From positions 1-8,391 of the forward strand of contig JAEUJG010000130.1 in assembly GCA_016794765.1 (NCBI GenBank): DNA of 8,391 nucleotides, written 5' to 3'. The stretch is from Spirochaetaceae bacterium (GTDB taxonomy: Bacteria; Spirochaetota; Spirochaetia; Treponematales; Rectinemataceae). Both the position numbers and the translations under genes were made by a program. Below the pieces are notes generated by a model. It made no database searches. It saw only the letters and a program-made list of their open reading frames with translations, and was not told where the DNA came from. Shown piece after piece: positions 1-5,962 of this stretch. Each line of letters opens with the position of its first letter. Within the stretch, counting starts at the first letter, position 1.

Positions 1-312
1 GCCGAAGTCGCGCCGCCGACCGTCCGCGGCCGTCATCCGGACCTCGCCCTCGTCGAGGAGCCAGGCGGGGAAGGTGGCCGTCGGCGTCCCGAGGATCACC
101 TTGAGCCCGCGCGAGGCCGCGACGGCGATCGCCCGCTCGAAGAGGGAGAAGTCGTAGCGGCCCTTCTCCGGCTCCACGAGGACCCAGGCGAACTCCATCA
201 TCCGCACGAGGCCGCCCCCGGCCTCCCGCATCCGGTCGGCGTCCGCCGCCCAGGAGGACTCGTCCCACTGCTCGGGATACCAATCGACGCCGAATTCCAG
301 CCGCTCGGTCAT
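1..312 (-). CDS. GH42 beta-galactosidase, N-terminal 104 residues (cut by window edge)
   Basis: Reading the minus strand from the ATG at 310-312 gives an uninterrupted 104-residue frame that continues past base 1. The protein begins MTERLEFGVDWYPEQW and continues with MREAGGGLVRMMEFAWVLVEP, GRYDFSLFERAI, GLKVILGTPTATFPAWL and ADGRRRDFG, the order of conserved blocks at the start of the glycoside hydrolase 42 (beta-galactosidase) TIM barrel. GH42 enzymes hydrolyse beta-galactosides, usually in the cytoplasm. No signal peptide is visible here, which fits. The catalytic acid/base and nucleophile glutamates lie further along the barrel, outside the window, so activity cannot be judged. The start is supported by GGGAGG at 319-324 with six bases before the ATG. 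It lies 64 bases downstream of the cyclase gene on the same strand, with a weak terminator-like hairpin between them. A GH42-like member of unknown specificity remains possible. Confidence 0.87.
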   Translation of the reverse strand, partial: MTERLEFGVDWYPEQWDESSWAADADRMREAGGGLVRMMEFAWVLVEPEKGRYDFSLFERAIAVAASRGLKVILGTPTATFPAWLLDEGEVRMTAADGRRRDFG

Positions 313-318
313 TGTCCG

Positions 319-324
319 CCTCCC
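319..324 (-). promoter_or_regulatory. Ribosome binding site of the GH42 gene
   Basis: The minus strand reads GGGAGG, then CGGACA, then ATG. This is a strong Shine-Dalgarno match at six-base spacing and it fixes the GH42 start at 312. It also shows that this genome uses ordinary Shine-Dalgarno initiation, in contrast to the cyclase and MerR genes, which lack one. Confidence 0.7.
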
Positions 325-331
325 AGTCGCG

Positions 332-363
332 AAGAAAAAGCCCCGCGCCGGCCCGCGCCGGCG
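332..363 (-). terminator. Possible rho-independent terminator after the cyclase gene
   Basis: On the minus strand CGCCGGC (363-357), loop GCGG, GCCGGCG (352-346) makes a perfect 7-bp GC stem. It is followed by CGGGGC and then TTTTTCTT (339-332). The T-tract is six bases away from the stem base, further than in a typical intrinsic terminator, so termination may be partial and some transcription may continue into the GH42 gene. GC-rich hairpins also arise easily by chance in this genome. Confidence 0.4.
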
Positions 364-376
364 TCTCAAGCCGTCC

Positions 377-2425
377 CTAGAGGGCGGCCTTGGCCATGCA
401 GTTCTCGAGATAGAACGCCGCGGCGCCGTCCTCGGGAATCTGGTCGAGGACGCGCTTGAAGTAATACATCGCGCCGGCGAAATCCTTCTGGTAGTAGGAG
501 AGCATGCCCTGCTCGAAGAAGGTGTTCGCGTGCATCTTGCGCTCGAAGAGCTCGGGGGCGATGCCGTCGAAGATCTCGAAGACGGAGACGGGGGCCGCCT
601 TGCCCTTCACCTTCACCTTGCCGATGAAGCGGTACTTGTAGGTGCCCGGATCCTCGAGCTCCTTGAAGGCCTGCTCCGAGATCGCGAGGCCGATGTTGAA
701 GGCCTTGGTGATCGCCTGGAGGCGCGAGGCGAGGTTGACCGCGTCGGAGATGACGGTGTTCTCCATCCGGTCGGAGACGCCGACGACGCCGAGCATGAGG
801 TCGCCCGTGTGGATGCCGACGCCCATCGATATCGGCCGATAACCCATCTTGGCGCGGTGGCCGTTGTATTCGACGACCTTCTCCTGCATCGCGACGGCAG
901 CGCGGATCGCGGCGTCCGGGCCCTTCTCCCCGGGAAAAAGGGCCATGATCGCGTCGCCGATGTACTTGTCGACGAAGCCGCCGCGCTCCGTGATGAGCGG
1001 CACGACGCGCGCGAGATAGGAATTGATGAAGGCGAAGTTCTCCTCGATCGTGAGCCTTTCCGAGAGTTCGGTGAAGGCGCGGATGTCGGAGAAGAAGATC
1101 GTCATCTCCTTCTTGACGTGGTCGCCCAGCTGGAGGTCGGTGATCTCCGCCTTGTTGAGGAAGTCGAGGAACTCCTTGGGGATGAAGCGCTTCACCGTCG
1201 TGGAGACGTTGGCGACGTAGTCGGTCAGCGCCTCGGCGGACTCGAAGCTGTCGCCCGTCTTCTTGACGAGCATGAGCATCGAGAAGAAGGAGAAGACCGT
1301 GAGGCCGGCGAGTTCGGCCAGGAAGGCCGGGAAGAAACCGTCGGGGAGGAGGACGCTCGCGAGCGCGGTGCCGCCGAGGACGACCAGGGCCGGAAGGAGC
1401 CAACGCGCGCGGCCTTCGCCCTTGAAGGCGGCGACCGCCGTCCGCCCCAGGACGGCCAGGCCGAGGACGGCGTAGAAGCCGGCGCTCGCCAGGCGGAGGA
1501 GGCCGAGGGGGAGGGGGAGGGCGGCCGAGGCCGTGAACAGGACGGCGAGGAGGCCGAGCAGGGCCTTTTGCCAGGGTCGCGCCTTCAGGGGGAAGAGTGT
1601 GGCGGCGAAGGCCGCGAGGCCGAGGGCCAGGAGGTCGACGGCCACGAGATAGAGCCGGTCGACGAGGCCCGCGTCGGCGGGCAGGATGCCGAGGAGGCTG
1701 GAGCCCTTGAAGAGGGTGAAGGCGGCCGCGGCGAACATGAAGAGGGCGCAGGCCAGGAACTCGCGGTTCTTGCGCCAGAACAGGAAGAGGAGGAAGAGGA
1801 AGAGGCCGGAGAGGAAGAAATAGCCGATCGCGAAGACGAAGAAGCCGGAGAGCAGGTGGCCGGCGTTCTCGACGGCGCGGGCGCCGCCCGCCAGGATCAG
1901 CGTGGGGCGGATTCCCGATTCCTCGAGGCGGGGGCCCGCGGGATCGCTCTGGAGGACGATGGAGAGTTCGCCGCCGGACTCCGGCGCGGGGATGCGGATC
2001 TCCCGCGGGGGCGCGGCGTCGGTGCCGGAGGAGTAGAGCAACTTCCCGTTCACGAGGAGGGCGCGATAGGCGGGCAGGGCCGGGATGAAAAGGGCGTAGT
2101 CGCGGATTTCGGCGTCGCGCCCGACGGAGACGGCGAGCCGGTAGGTCGCGGCGCCTCCGGGCGATCCGGCCGCGGAAAAGAGGGGCGACCGGAGCGATGC
2201 GCGCACGAGGTCGTGGGGGCGCGCCCCGGGGGCGAGCATCTCGTCGGTGAGGTAGCCCTCGTAGCGCTCCCAGGGACCGAGAAGGAGGGTCGGCGATCCG
2301 GCCGGGATCTCCCGCGCTCCGGCTCCGCTCGTGGCGAGGACGCAGGCGCCGAGGAGGATGGGCAAGGCCAGGATCGCCAGCGGACCGAGCGCTCCCCGTC
2401 CGCGGAAACAACTTTTTCGATTCAT
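377..2425 (-). CDS. 7TM receptor-type class III adenylate/guanylate cyclase
   Basis: This 682-residue membrane protein probably makes cAMP in response to an external cue. A hydrophobic export segment (about 13-33) contains LGAC at 25-28, a possible lipobox. Residues 40-186 carry the GPWERYEGYL, TYRLAVSVG, YALFIPALPAYRALLVNGKLL pattern of the extracytoplasmic jelly-roll domain of 7TMR-DISM receptors. Seven hydrophobic segments fill about 189-386. After a linker, the cyclase domain (about 438-620) has FFSDIRAFT with metal ligand D447, DKYIGDAIMA with metal ligand D491 and purine-contacting K487, and SDAVNLASR with N564 and R568. The usual substrate-reading Asp aligns with T557, the K/T pairing of class IIIb, often bicarbonate-responsive, adenylyl cyclases. 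The tail (about 632-682) resembles one TPR unit. I chose ATG 2425 over an in-frame GTG at 2440 because the GTG falls inside the promoter spacer. Family assignment is firm; ATP rather than GTP as substrate is inference. Confidence 0.92.
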   Translation of the reverse strand: MNRKSCFRGRGALGPLAILALPILLGACVLATSGAGAREIPAGSPTLLLGPWERYEGYLTDEMLAPGARPHDLVRASLRSPLFSAAGSPGGAATYRLAVSVGRDAEIRDYALFIPALPAYRALLVNGKLLYSSGTDAAPPREIRIPAPESGGELSIVLQSDPAGPRLEESGIRPTLILAGGARAVENAGHLLSGFFVFAIGYFFLSGLFLFLLFLFWRKNREFLACALFMFAAAAFTLFKGSSLLGILPADAGLVDRLYLVAVDLLALGLAAFAATLFPLKARPWQKALLGLLAVLFTASAALPLPLGLLRLASAGFYAVLGLAVLGRTAVAAFKGEGRARWLLPALVVLGGTALASVLLPDGFFPAFLAELAGLTVFSFFSMLMLVKKTGDSFESAEALTDYVANVSTTVKRFIPKEFLDFLNKAEITDLQLGDHVKKEMTIFFSDIRAFTELSERLTIEENFAFINSYLARVVPLITERGGFVDKYIGDAIMALFPGEKGPDAAIRAAVAMQEKVVEYNGHRAKMGYRPISMGVGIHTGDLMLGVVGVSDRMENTVISDAVNLASRLQAITKAFNIGLAISEQAFKELEDPGTYKYRFIGKVKVKGKAAPVSVFEIFDGIAPELFERKMHANTFFEQGMLSYYQKDFAGAMYYFKRVLDQIPEDGAAAFYLENCMAKAAL

Positions 2426-2431
2426 GCGGCA

Positions 2432-2460
2432 AGTATACACGGAAGATTCGACGCGGACAA
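2432..2460 (-). promoter_or_regulatory. Sigma-70-like promoter of the cyclase gene, predicted leaderless
   Basis: On the minus strand TTGTCC (2460-2455), a 17-base spacer, and TATACT (2437-2432) match the housekeeping -35 and -10 elements at 4/6 and 5/6. Six bases (TGCCGC) separate the -10 from the ATG at 2425, so the expected +1 is on or next to the A of the start codon and there is no room for a Shine-Dalgarno sequence. The assignment is by motif only. Confidence 0.6.
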
Positions 2461-2484
2461 TTCAAGGCGCTAAACTTGAGTCAG

Positions 2485-2496
2485 GGCGCCGGCGCC
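2485..2496. repeat. Perfect 12-bp GC palindrome in the divergent intergenic region
   Basis: GGCGCCGGCGCC reads the same on both strands. It lies between the cyclase -35 element and the hydC -35 element, upstream of both promoters. In a GC-rich genome such a palindrome is not rare, so a regulatory role is only a possibility. Confidence 0.3.
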
Positions 2497-2529
2497 GCGA
2501 ATGTTAATTCGACCTCACCCCGTTTCGCG

Positions 2530-2606
2530 TATCGAAATATGGCCTTCGCGCCCTTGTCATTGGGCAAAATAAGGGGTATACTCGCGAAAACAAAATATCG
2601 ATATAT
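2530..2606 (+). repeat. Two AT-rich 11-mers flanking the hydC promoter (candidate operator pair)
   Basis: TATCGAAATAT at 2530-2540 and TATCGATATAT at 2596-2606 differ at one base. One lies just upstream of the -35 element and the other just downstream of the predicted +1. They are 66 bp apart start to start, close to six helical turns. The downstream copy overlaps a perfect 10-bp palindrome, ATATCGATAT (2595-2604). The placement fits a repressor pair, but AT-rich words are expected to cluster in promoters and I recognise no named regulator consensus here. Confidence 0.4.
2554..2582 (+). promoter_or_regulatory. Sigma-70-like promoter of the hyd operon
   Basis: TTGTCA (2554-2559), a 17-base spacer, and TATACT (2577-2582) match the housekeeping consensus at 5/6 each with the optimal spacing. 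The expected +1 is near 2589, giving a leader of about 40 bases before hydC. The hydrogenase genes downstream are closely spaced with no other obvious promoter, so this probably drives the whole operon up to the terminator at 7717-7775. Confidence 0.72.
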
Positions 2607-2614
2607 TTTTATCC

Positions 2615-2623
2615 AAGGGGAGG
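2615..2623 (+). promoter_or_regulatory. Ribosome binding site that decides the hydC start
   Basis: AAGGGGAGG ends five bases before the ATG at 2629. It selects that ATG over in-frame upstream starts, which would lie in or before the promoter. The protein from 2629 also begins where NuoE-family homology normally begins. Confidence 0.8.
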
Positions 2624-2628
2624 TTTTC

Positions 2629-3105
2629 ATGCCTGAAGCGACGATCGAGTTCTCGAAAGAACTCACCGACTTCATCCAGGAATGGAAGGATAAGCCGGGA
2701 AACCTGATCATGCTGCTCCACCGCATCCAGGGCGAGTTCGGCTACATCCCTCGCGCGGCCGCCGAGAAGCTCTCTCGCCTCGTCGGACTGCCGCTCGCGA
2801 AGATCTACGGCGTCATCACGTTCTACCACTACTTCAAGACCACGAAGCCCGGCAAGCACCGCATCGCGATCTGCCTCGGCACCGCCTGCTACCTCAAGGG
2901 CGCGCAGAGCCTCATCGAAGAGGCCGAATCCATCCTCGGCGTCAAGGGCGAGGAAGTCACCGACGACGGGCTCTTCTCCATCGACCCCGTCCGCTGCATC
3001 GGCTGCTGCGGGCTCGCGCCCGTCCTCATGATCGGCAACGACGTCTACGGCAAGCTCACCAAGGAGCAGATGCCCGATATCATCGCCAAGTACCGCAACG
3101 CCTAG
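2629..3105 (+). CDS. hydC: HydC, NuoE-like [2Fe-2S] subunit of NAD(H)-linked [FeFe]-hydrogenase
   Basis: This 158-residue protein is the small electron-transfer subunit of the hydrogenase complex, homologous to NuoE (24-kDa subunit) of complex I. The N-terminal helical part (about 1-70, with LLHRIQGEFGYIP and IYGVITFYHYF) is typical of the family. The C-terminal thioredoxin fold holds one [2Fe-2S] cluster, with ligands visible as C82-x4-C87 (CLGTAC) and C123-x3-C127 (CIGCC). The length matches stand-alone HydC/NuoE proteins. No signal peptide or membrane segment is present, so it is cytoplasmic. It is first in the operon, followed after 27 bases by the ATPase gene and then by hydD, hydB and hydA. 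The frame remains open upstream to an ATG at 2476, but that extension would cover the promoter and has no family similarity. A role in formate dehydrogenase or complex I is less likely because HydA is in the same operon. Confidence 0.93.
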   Translation: MPEATIEFSKELTDFIQEWKDKPGNLIMLLHRIQGEFGYIPRAAAEKLSRLVGLPLAKIYGVITFYHYFKTTKPGKHRIAICLGTACYLKGAQSLIEEAESILGVKGEEVTDDGLFSIDPVRCIGCCGLAPVLMIGNDVYGKLTKEQMPDIIAKYRNA

Positions 3106-3132
3106 CGGGCCGCGCGGATAGATCCAGGCGCC

Positions 3133-3687
3133 ATGCACTACGCCCTCGAGGACTACGTCCTCGACATCGCGCAGAACGCCGTCGAGGCGGGAGCCGGGCT
3201 GGTGGGCGTCGAGGTCGACGAGACCGACGAGGCCGTTTCGGTGGCCATCACCGACGACGGCGTCGGCATGACCGAGGAGGAAGTCGCGCGGGCGCTTGAT
3301 CCCTTCTACACGGACGGGAAGAAGCACGCGAAGCGCAAGGTGGGGCTCGGCCTTCCCTTTCTCGTCCAGGCGGCGAGGCAGGCGGAGGGGAGCTTCGGGA
3401 TCGAATCCAGGAAGGGCGAGGGGACCAGGGTGTCCTTCTCCTTCCCGAAGGGCAATGTGGACGCGCCGCCCGTCGGCGACCTCCCCGGCCTCTTCCGCTC
3501 GATCCTCTGCCTTCCGGGCGCCCACGAGATGACCATCAGGCGGACGAGGACCTCGAAGAGCGGGGACCTGTCCTACGAGCTGTCGAGGAAGGAGCTGGCG
3601 GAGGCCCTGGGCGGCCTCGAGCGCGGCGACTCCCTCGCGATGCTGCGGGACTTCCTCGTCTCGCAGGAAGAAGACGAGACGGACTAG
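3133..3687 (+). CDS. Stand-alone GHKL (histidine kinase-like) ATPase of the hyd operon
   Basis: This 184-residue cytoplasmic protein carries a complete Bergerat-fold ATP site but no histidine phosphorylation domain. The N box is LDIAQNAVEAGA with N15, the G1 box is DDGVGM (41-46), the G2 box is GLGLPFL (71-77), and GEGTRVSFSFP closes the fold near residue 105. The remaining 80 residues contain CLPGAHEMTIRR and GDLSYELSRKEL and match no domain I can name. It lies between hydC (27 bases upstream) and hydD (49 bases downstream). Similar small ATPases accompany hydC in hydrogenase operons of anaerobes such as thermophilic Clostridia, but I know of no demonstrated function. Anti-sigma kinase, assembly factor or redox-signalling ATPase are all open. 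Codon choice differs from its neighbours, with frequent GGG and AGG, which suggests lower expression. No strong Shine-Dalgarno precedes the ATG, but the N box is too close to the N-terminus for a later start. Confidence 0.85.
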   Translation: MHYALEDYVLDIAQNAVEAGAGLVGVEVDETDEAVSVAITDDGVGMTEEEVARALDPFYTDGKKHAKRKVGLGLPFLVQAARQAEGSFGIESRKGEGTRVSFSFPKGNVDAPPVGDLPGLFRSILCLPGAHEMTIRRTRTSKSGDLSYELSRKELAEALGGLERGDSLAMLRDFLVSQEEDETD

Positions 3688-3722
3688 CGCTCCGGCGCGC
3701 CGACAAAAGGCGGCCGGAACGG

Positions 3723-3728
3723 AAGGAG
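3723..3728 (+). promoter_or_regulatory. Ribosome binding site of hydD
   Basis: AAGGAG ends eight bases before the ATG at 3737. It is part of a 12-base word, GAAGGAGACGAT (3722-3733), that recurs exactly in front of hydA at 5947-5958. Confidence 0.7.
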
Positions 3729-3736
3729 ACGATTCC

Positions 3737-4132
3737 ATGGCGAAGATGACCCTCGAGCAGCTCCGCAAGCTCCGCGAGGACAAGAAACAGGACCTGACCC
3801 GCCGCGAGGTGGAGGGCAAGGAAATCCAGATCATCGTCGGTATGGGCACCTGCGGCATCGCCGCCGGCGCCAAGCAGACCTTCGACGAGATCGTCAAGGC
3901 GGTGGACGAGTACGGCCTCGGCGCCGACGTCATCATCAGGCAGACCGGTTGCATGGGCCTCTGCTACGTCGAGCCGACGGTCGAGGTGGTGATGCCCGGC
4001 ATGCCCACCGTCATCTACGGCAAGATGACGCAGGAGACCGCGAAGGAACTCGTCCGCAAGCACCTCGTGGAGAAGAGCCTCCTCGAGAACCACATCTTCG
4101 ATCGGCCCGCGGCTGACATCGTGAAGAAATAA
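3737..4132 (+). CDS. hydD: HydD-like small thioredoxin-fold [2Fe-2S] ferredoxin-like protein
   Basis: This 131-residue cytoplasmic protein has a charged helical N-terminus (1-27) and then a thioredoxin-like ferredoxin domain. The motif GMGTCGIAAGA provides C39 and QTGCMGLC provides C72 and C76. The expected second cysteine of a C-x4-C pair is G44, so only three of the four classical [2Fe-2S] ligands are present. Whether it binds a cluster is therefore uncertain. Proteins of this kind, called HydD in some anaerobes, sit between hydC and hydB in [FeFe]-hydrogenase operons and copurify with the complex in some of them. The fold is the same as the N-terminal domain of HydB, which begins 17 bases after the stop codon. 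The start is backed by AAGGAG at 3723-3728. A structural or assembly role is as likely as electron transfer. Confidence 0.86.
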   Translation: MAKMTLEQLRKLREDKKQDLTRREVEGKEIQIIVGMGTCGIAAGAKQTFDEIVKAVDEYGLGADVIIRQTGCMGLCYVEPTVEVVMPGMPTVIYGKMTQETAKELVRKHLVEKSLLENHIFDRPAADIVKK

Positions 4133-4137
4133 GGGGC

Positions 4138-4142
4138 GGAGG
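4138..4142 (+). promoter_or_regulatory. Ribosome binding site of hydB
   Basis: GGAGG ends seven bases before the ATG at 4150 and lies just after the hydD stop codon, consistent with closely linked translation of the two genes. Confidence 0.65.
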
Positions 4143-4149
4143 ACCACAC

Positions 4150-5940
4150 ATGGCTTACAAGAACTACATACTGGTCTGCGGCGGCACCGGCTGCGAGTCC
4201 GCCAAGGCCGACGAGATCTACAAGAACCTCCTCCACGAGGCGGAGGCCCAGGGCGTCAAGGGCGACGTCCAGGTCGTCAAGACCGGCTGCTTCGGCTTTT
4301 GCGAGAAGGGCCCGATCGTCAAGGTCCTTCCCTCCGAGTCCTTCTACGTCGAGGTGAAGCCCGAGGACGCCAAGGAGATCATCGCCGAGCAGGTCGTCAA
4401 GGGCCGCGAGGTCAAGCGCCTCCTCTACAAGAAGGACCAGAAGACCGCCGACACCGTCAAGGTCGAGGACATCGAATTCTACCAGAAGCAGTTCCGCATC
4501 GTCCTCCGCAACTGCGGCGTCATCAATCCCGAGAGCATCGACGAGTACGTCGCGCGCGACGGCTACGCCGCCCTCGAGAAGGTGCTCTTCGAGATGAAGC
4601 CCGAGGACGTCATCGCCGAGCTCAAGACCGCGGGCCTCCGCGGCCGCGGCGGCGCCGGCTTCCCGACCTGGCGCAAGTGGGAGTTCTCCCGCACGCCCGT
4701 GGCCGACCAGAAGTACGTCGTCTGCAACGCCGACGAGGGCGATCCCGGCGCCTACATGGACCGCTCCACCATCGAGGGCGACCCCCACTCCGTGATCGAG
4801 GCCATGACGATCTGCGGCAAGACGATCGGCGCCACGAAGGGCTACGTCTACATCCGCGCCGAGTACCCCCTCGCCATCGACCGCCTCAAGATCGCGCTCC
4901 AGCAGGCCCGCGACTACGGCCTCCTCGGCAAGAACATCCTCGGCTCCGGCTTCGACTTCGACCTCGAGATCCGCCTCGGCGCCGGCGCCTTCGTCTGCGG
5001 CGAGGAGACGGCCCTCCTCCAGTCCGTCGAGGGCAAGCGCGGCATGCCCGTGCCCCGCCCGCCCTTCCCCGCGGTCAAGGGCCTCTGGGGCAAGCCGACG
5101 GTCATCAACAACGTCGAGACCTGGGCCAACATCCCCGTCATCATCAACAAGGGCGGCGCCTGGTTCGCGAAGATCGGCACCGAGACCTCCAAGGGCACGA
5201 AGGTCTTCGCCCTCACCGGCAAGATCAACAACTCCGGCCTCGTCGAGGTCCCGATGGGCACCACGCTCCGCGAGATCATCTTCGACATCGGCGGCGGCAT
5301 CAAGGGCGGCAAGAAGTTCAAGGGCGCGCAGACCGGCGGCCCCTCCGGCGGCATCATAACCTCCGACTTCCTGGACACCCCGATCGACTACGAGAGCCTC
5401 ACCTCCCTCGGCTCGATGATGGGCTCCGGCGGCCTCATCGTCATGGACGAGGACGATTGCGTCGTCAACATCTCCAAGTTCTACATGGAGTTCTGCGTCG
5501 ACGAGTCCTGCGGCAAGTGCTCCCCCTGCCGCGTCGGCACAAACCAGATGCACGCCATCCTGGAGAAGATCACCGACGGCAAGGGCACGCGCGAGGACCT
5601 CGCGAAGCTCCACAAGATCGGCGCGGCGATGAAGAAGGCCGCCCTCTGCGGCCTCGGCCAGACCGCGCCGAACCCGACCCTCTCGACGATCAAGTACTTC
5701 GAGAAGGAGTACCTCGAGCACATCGACGAGCGGAAGTGCGTCGCGGGCAAGTGCAAGAAACTCGTCGTCTTCGAGGTCATCCCCGAGAAGTGCATCGGCT
5801 GCGGCCTCTGCGCCCGCCGCTGCCCCGTGAACTGCATCGCCGGCGAGAAGAAGCAGCCCCACGTCATCGACAAGATGAAGTGCATCAAGTGCGGCGAGTG
5901 CTACAACGCATGCAAGTTCGGCGCCATCGTGAAGAAGTGA
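4150..5940 (+). CDS. hydB: HydB, NuoF-like FMN/NAD(H)-binding subunit of [FeFe]-hydrogenase
   Basis: This 596-residue cytoplasmic flavoprotein is where NAD(H) reacts and, in bifurcating enzymes, where electrons are split or merged at FMN. Domains in order: a thioredoxin-like [2Fe-2S] domain (1-90, C10, C15, C47, C51); the NuoF core with GRGGAGF (165-171) and NADEG (193-197) for FMN and NAD, and GAFVCGEETALLQS (279-292); a SLBB-like stretch (about 335-420); and the [4Fe-4S] domain with SCGKCSPCR (C454, C457, C460) and C500. A C-terminal two-cluster ferredoxin domain follows (C548, C551, C554, C558 and C578, C581, C584, C588). The extra N- and C-terminal domains separate HydB from plain NuoF of complex I and match Thermotoga-type hydrogenases. 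C530 and C535 next to H524 may be a metal site. Codons are almost uniformly C- or G-ending (CTC, ATC, CGC, GGC), as expected for high expression. hydA follows after 22 bases. Confidence 0.96.
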   Translation: MAYKNYILVCGGTGCESAKADEIYKNLLHEAEAQGVKGDVQVVKTGCFGFCEKGPIVKVLPSESFYVEVKPEDAKEIIAEQVVKGREVKRLLYKKDQKTADTVKVEDIEFYQKQFRIVLRNCGVINPESIDEYVARDGYAALEKVLFEMKPEDVIAELKTAGLRGRGGAGFPTWRKWEFSRTPVADQKYVVCNADEGDPGAYMDRSTIEGDPHSVIEAMTICGKTIGATKGYVYIRAEYPLAIDRLKIALQQARDYGLLGKNILGSGFDFDLEIRLGAGAFVCGEETALLQSVEGKRGMPVPRPPFPAVKGLWGKPTVINNVETWANIPVIINKGGAWFAKIGTETSKGTKVFALTGKINNSGLVEVPMGTTLREIIFDIGGGIKGGKKFKGAQTGGPSGGIITSDFLDTPIDYESLTSLGSMMGSGGLIVMDEDDCVVNISKFYMEFCVDESCGKCSPCRVGTNQMHAILEKITDGKGTREDLAKLHKIGAAMKKAALCGLGQTAPNPTLSTIKYFEKEYLEHIDERKCVAGKCKKLVVFEVIPEKCIGCGLCARRCPVNCIAGEKKQPHVIDKMKCIKCGECYNACKFGAIVKK

Positions 5941-5947
5941 GCTCGAG

Positions 5948-5953
5948 AAGGAG
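5948..5953 (+). promoter_or_regulatory. Ribosome binding site of hydA
   Basis: AAGGAG ends nine bases before the ATG at 5963. It lies in the same 12-base word, GAAGGAGACGAT, that precedes hydD. Confidence 0.7.
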
Positions 5954-5962
5954 ACGATCGCA

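Noticed and set aside
1781..1820. Purine-rich GGA/AGA tract, possible simple repeat or triplex-forming DNA
   Set aside because: It is explained by the coding strand of a Phe/Leu-rich transmembrane helix (TTC, CTC, CTT codons) in the cyclase.
366..2465. Second minus-strand frame overlapping the cyclase
   Set aside because: Arg/Pro-rich, without domains, and out of frame with the motif-bearing cyclase; a GC-skewed shadow frame.
530..2473. Long open frame on the plus strand opposite the cyclase
   Set aside because: Its translation is low-complexity (Glu, Gly, Asp, Ala, Arg-rich), the usual antisense shadow of a GC-rich gene. The minus-strand frame has clear cyclase motifs.
2554..2569. Rex-type redox repressor site overlapping the hydC -35
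   Set aside because: TTGTC-N4-GGCAA is only a partial inverted repeat and does not fit the TTGTGAA/TTAACAA-type Rex half-sites or their spacing.
2476..2628. N-terminal extension of hydC to an upstream in-frame ATG at 2476
   Set aside because: The extra 51 residues would be encoded across the -35, -10 and Shine-Dalgarno elements, have no NuoE-like character, and are AT-rich like a promoter. ATG 2629 has an excellent Shine-Dalgarno.
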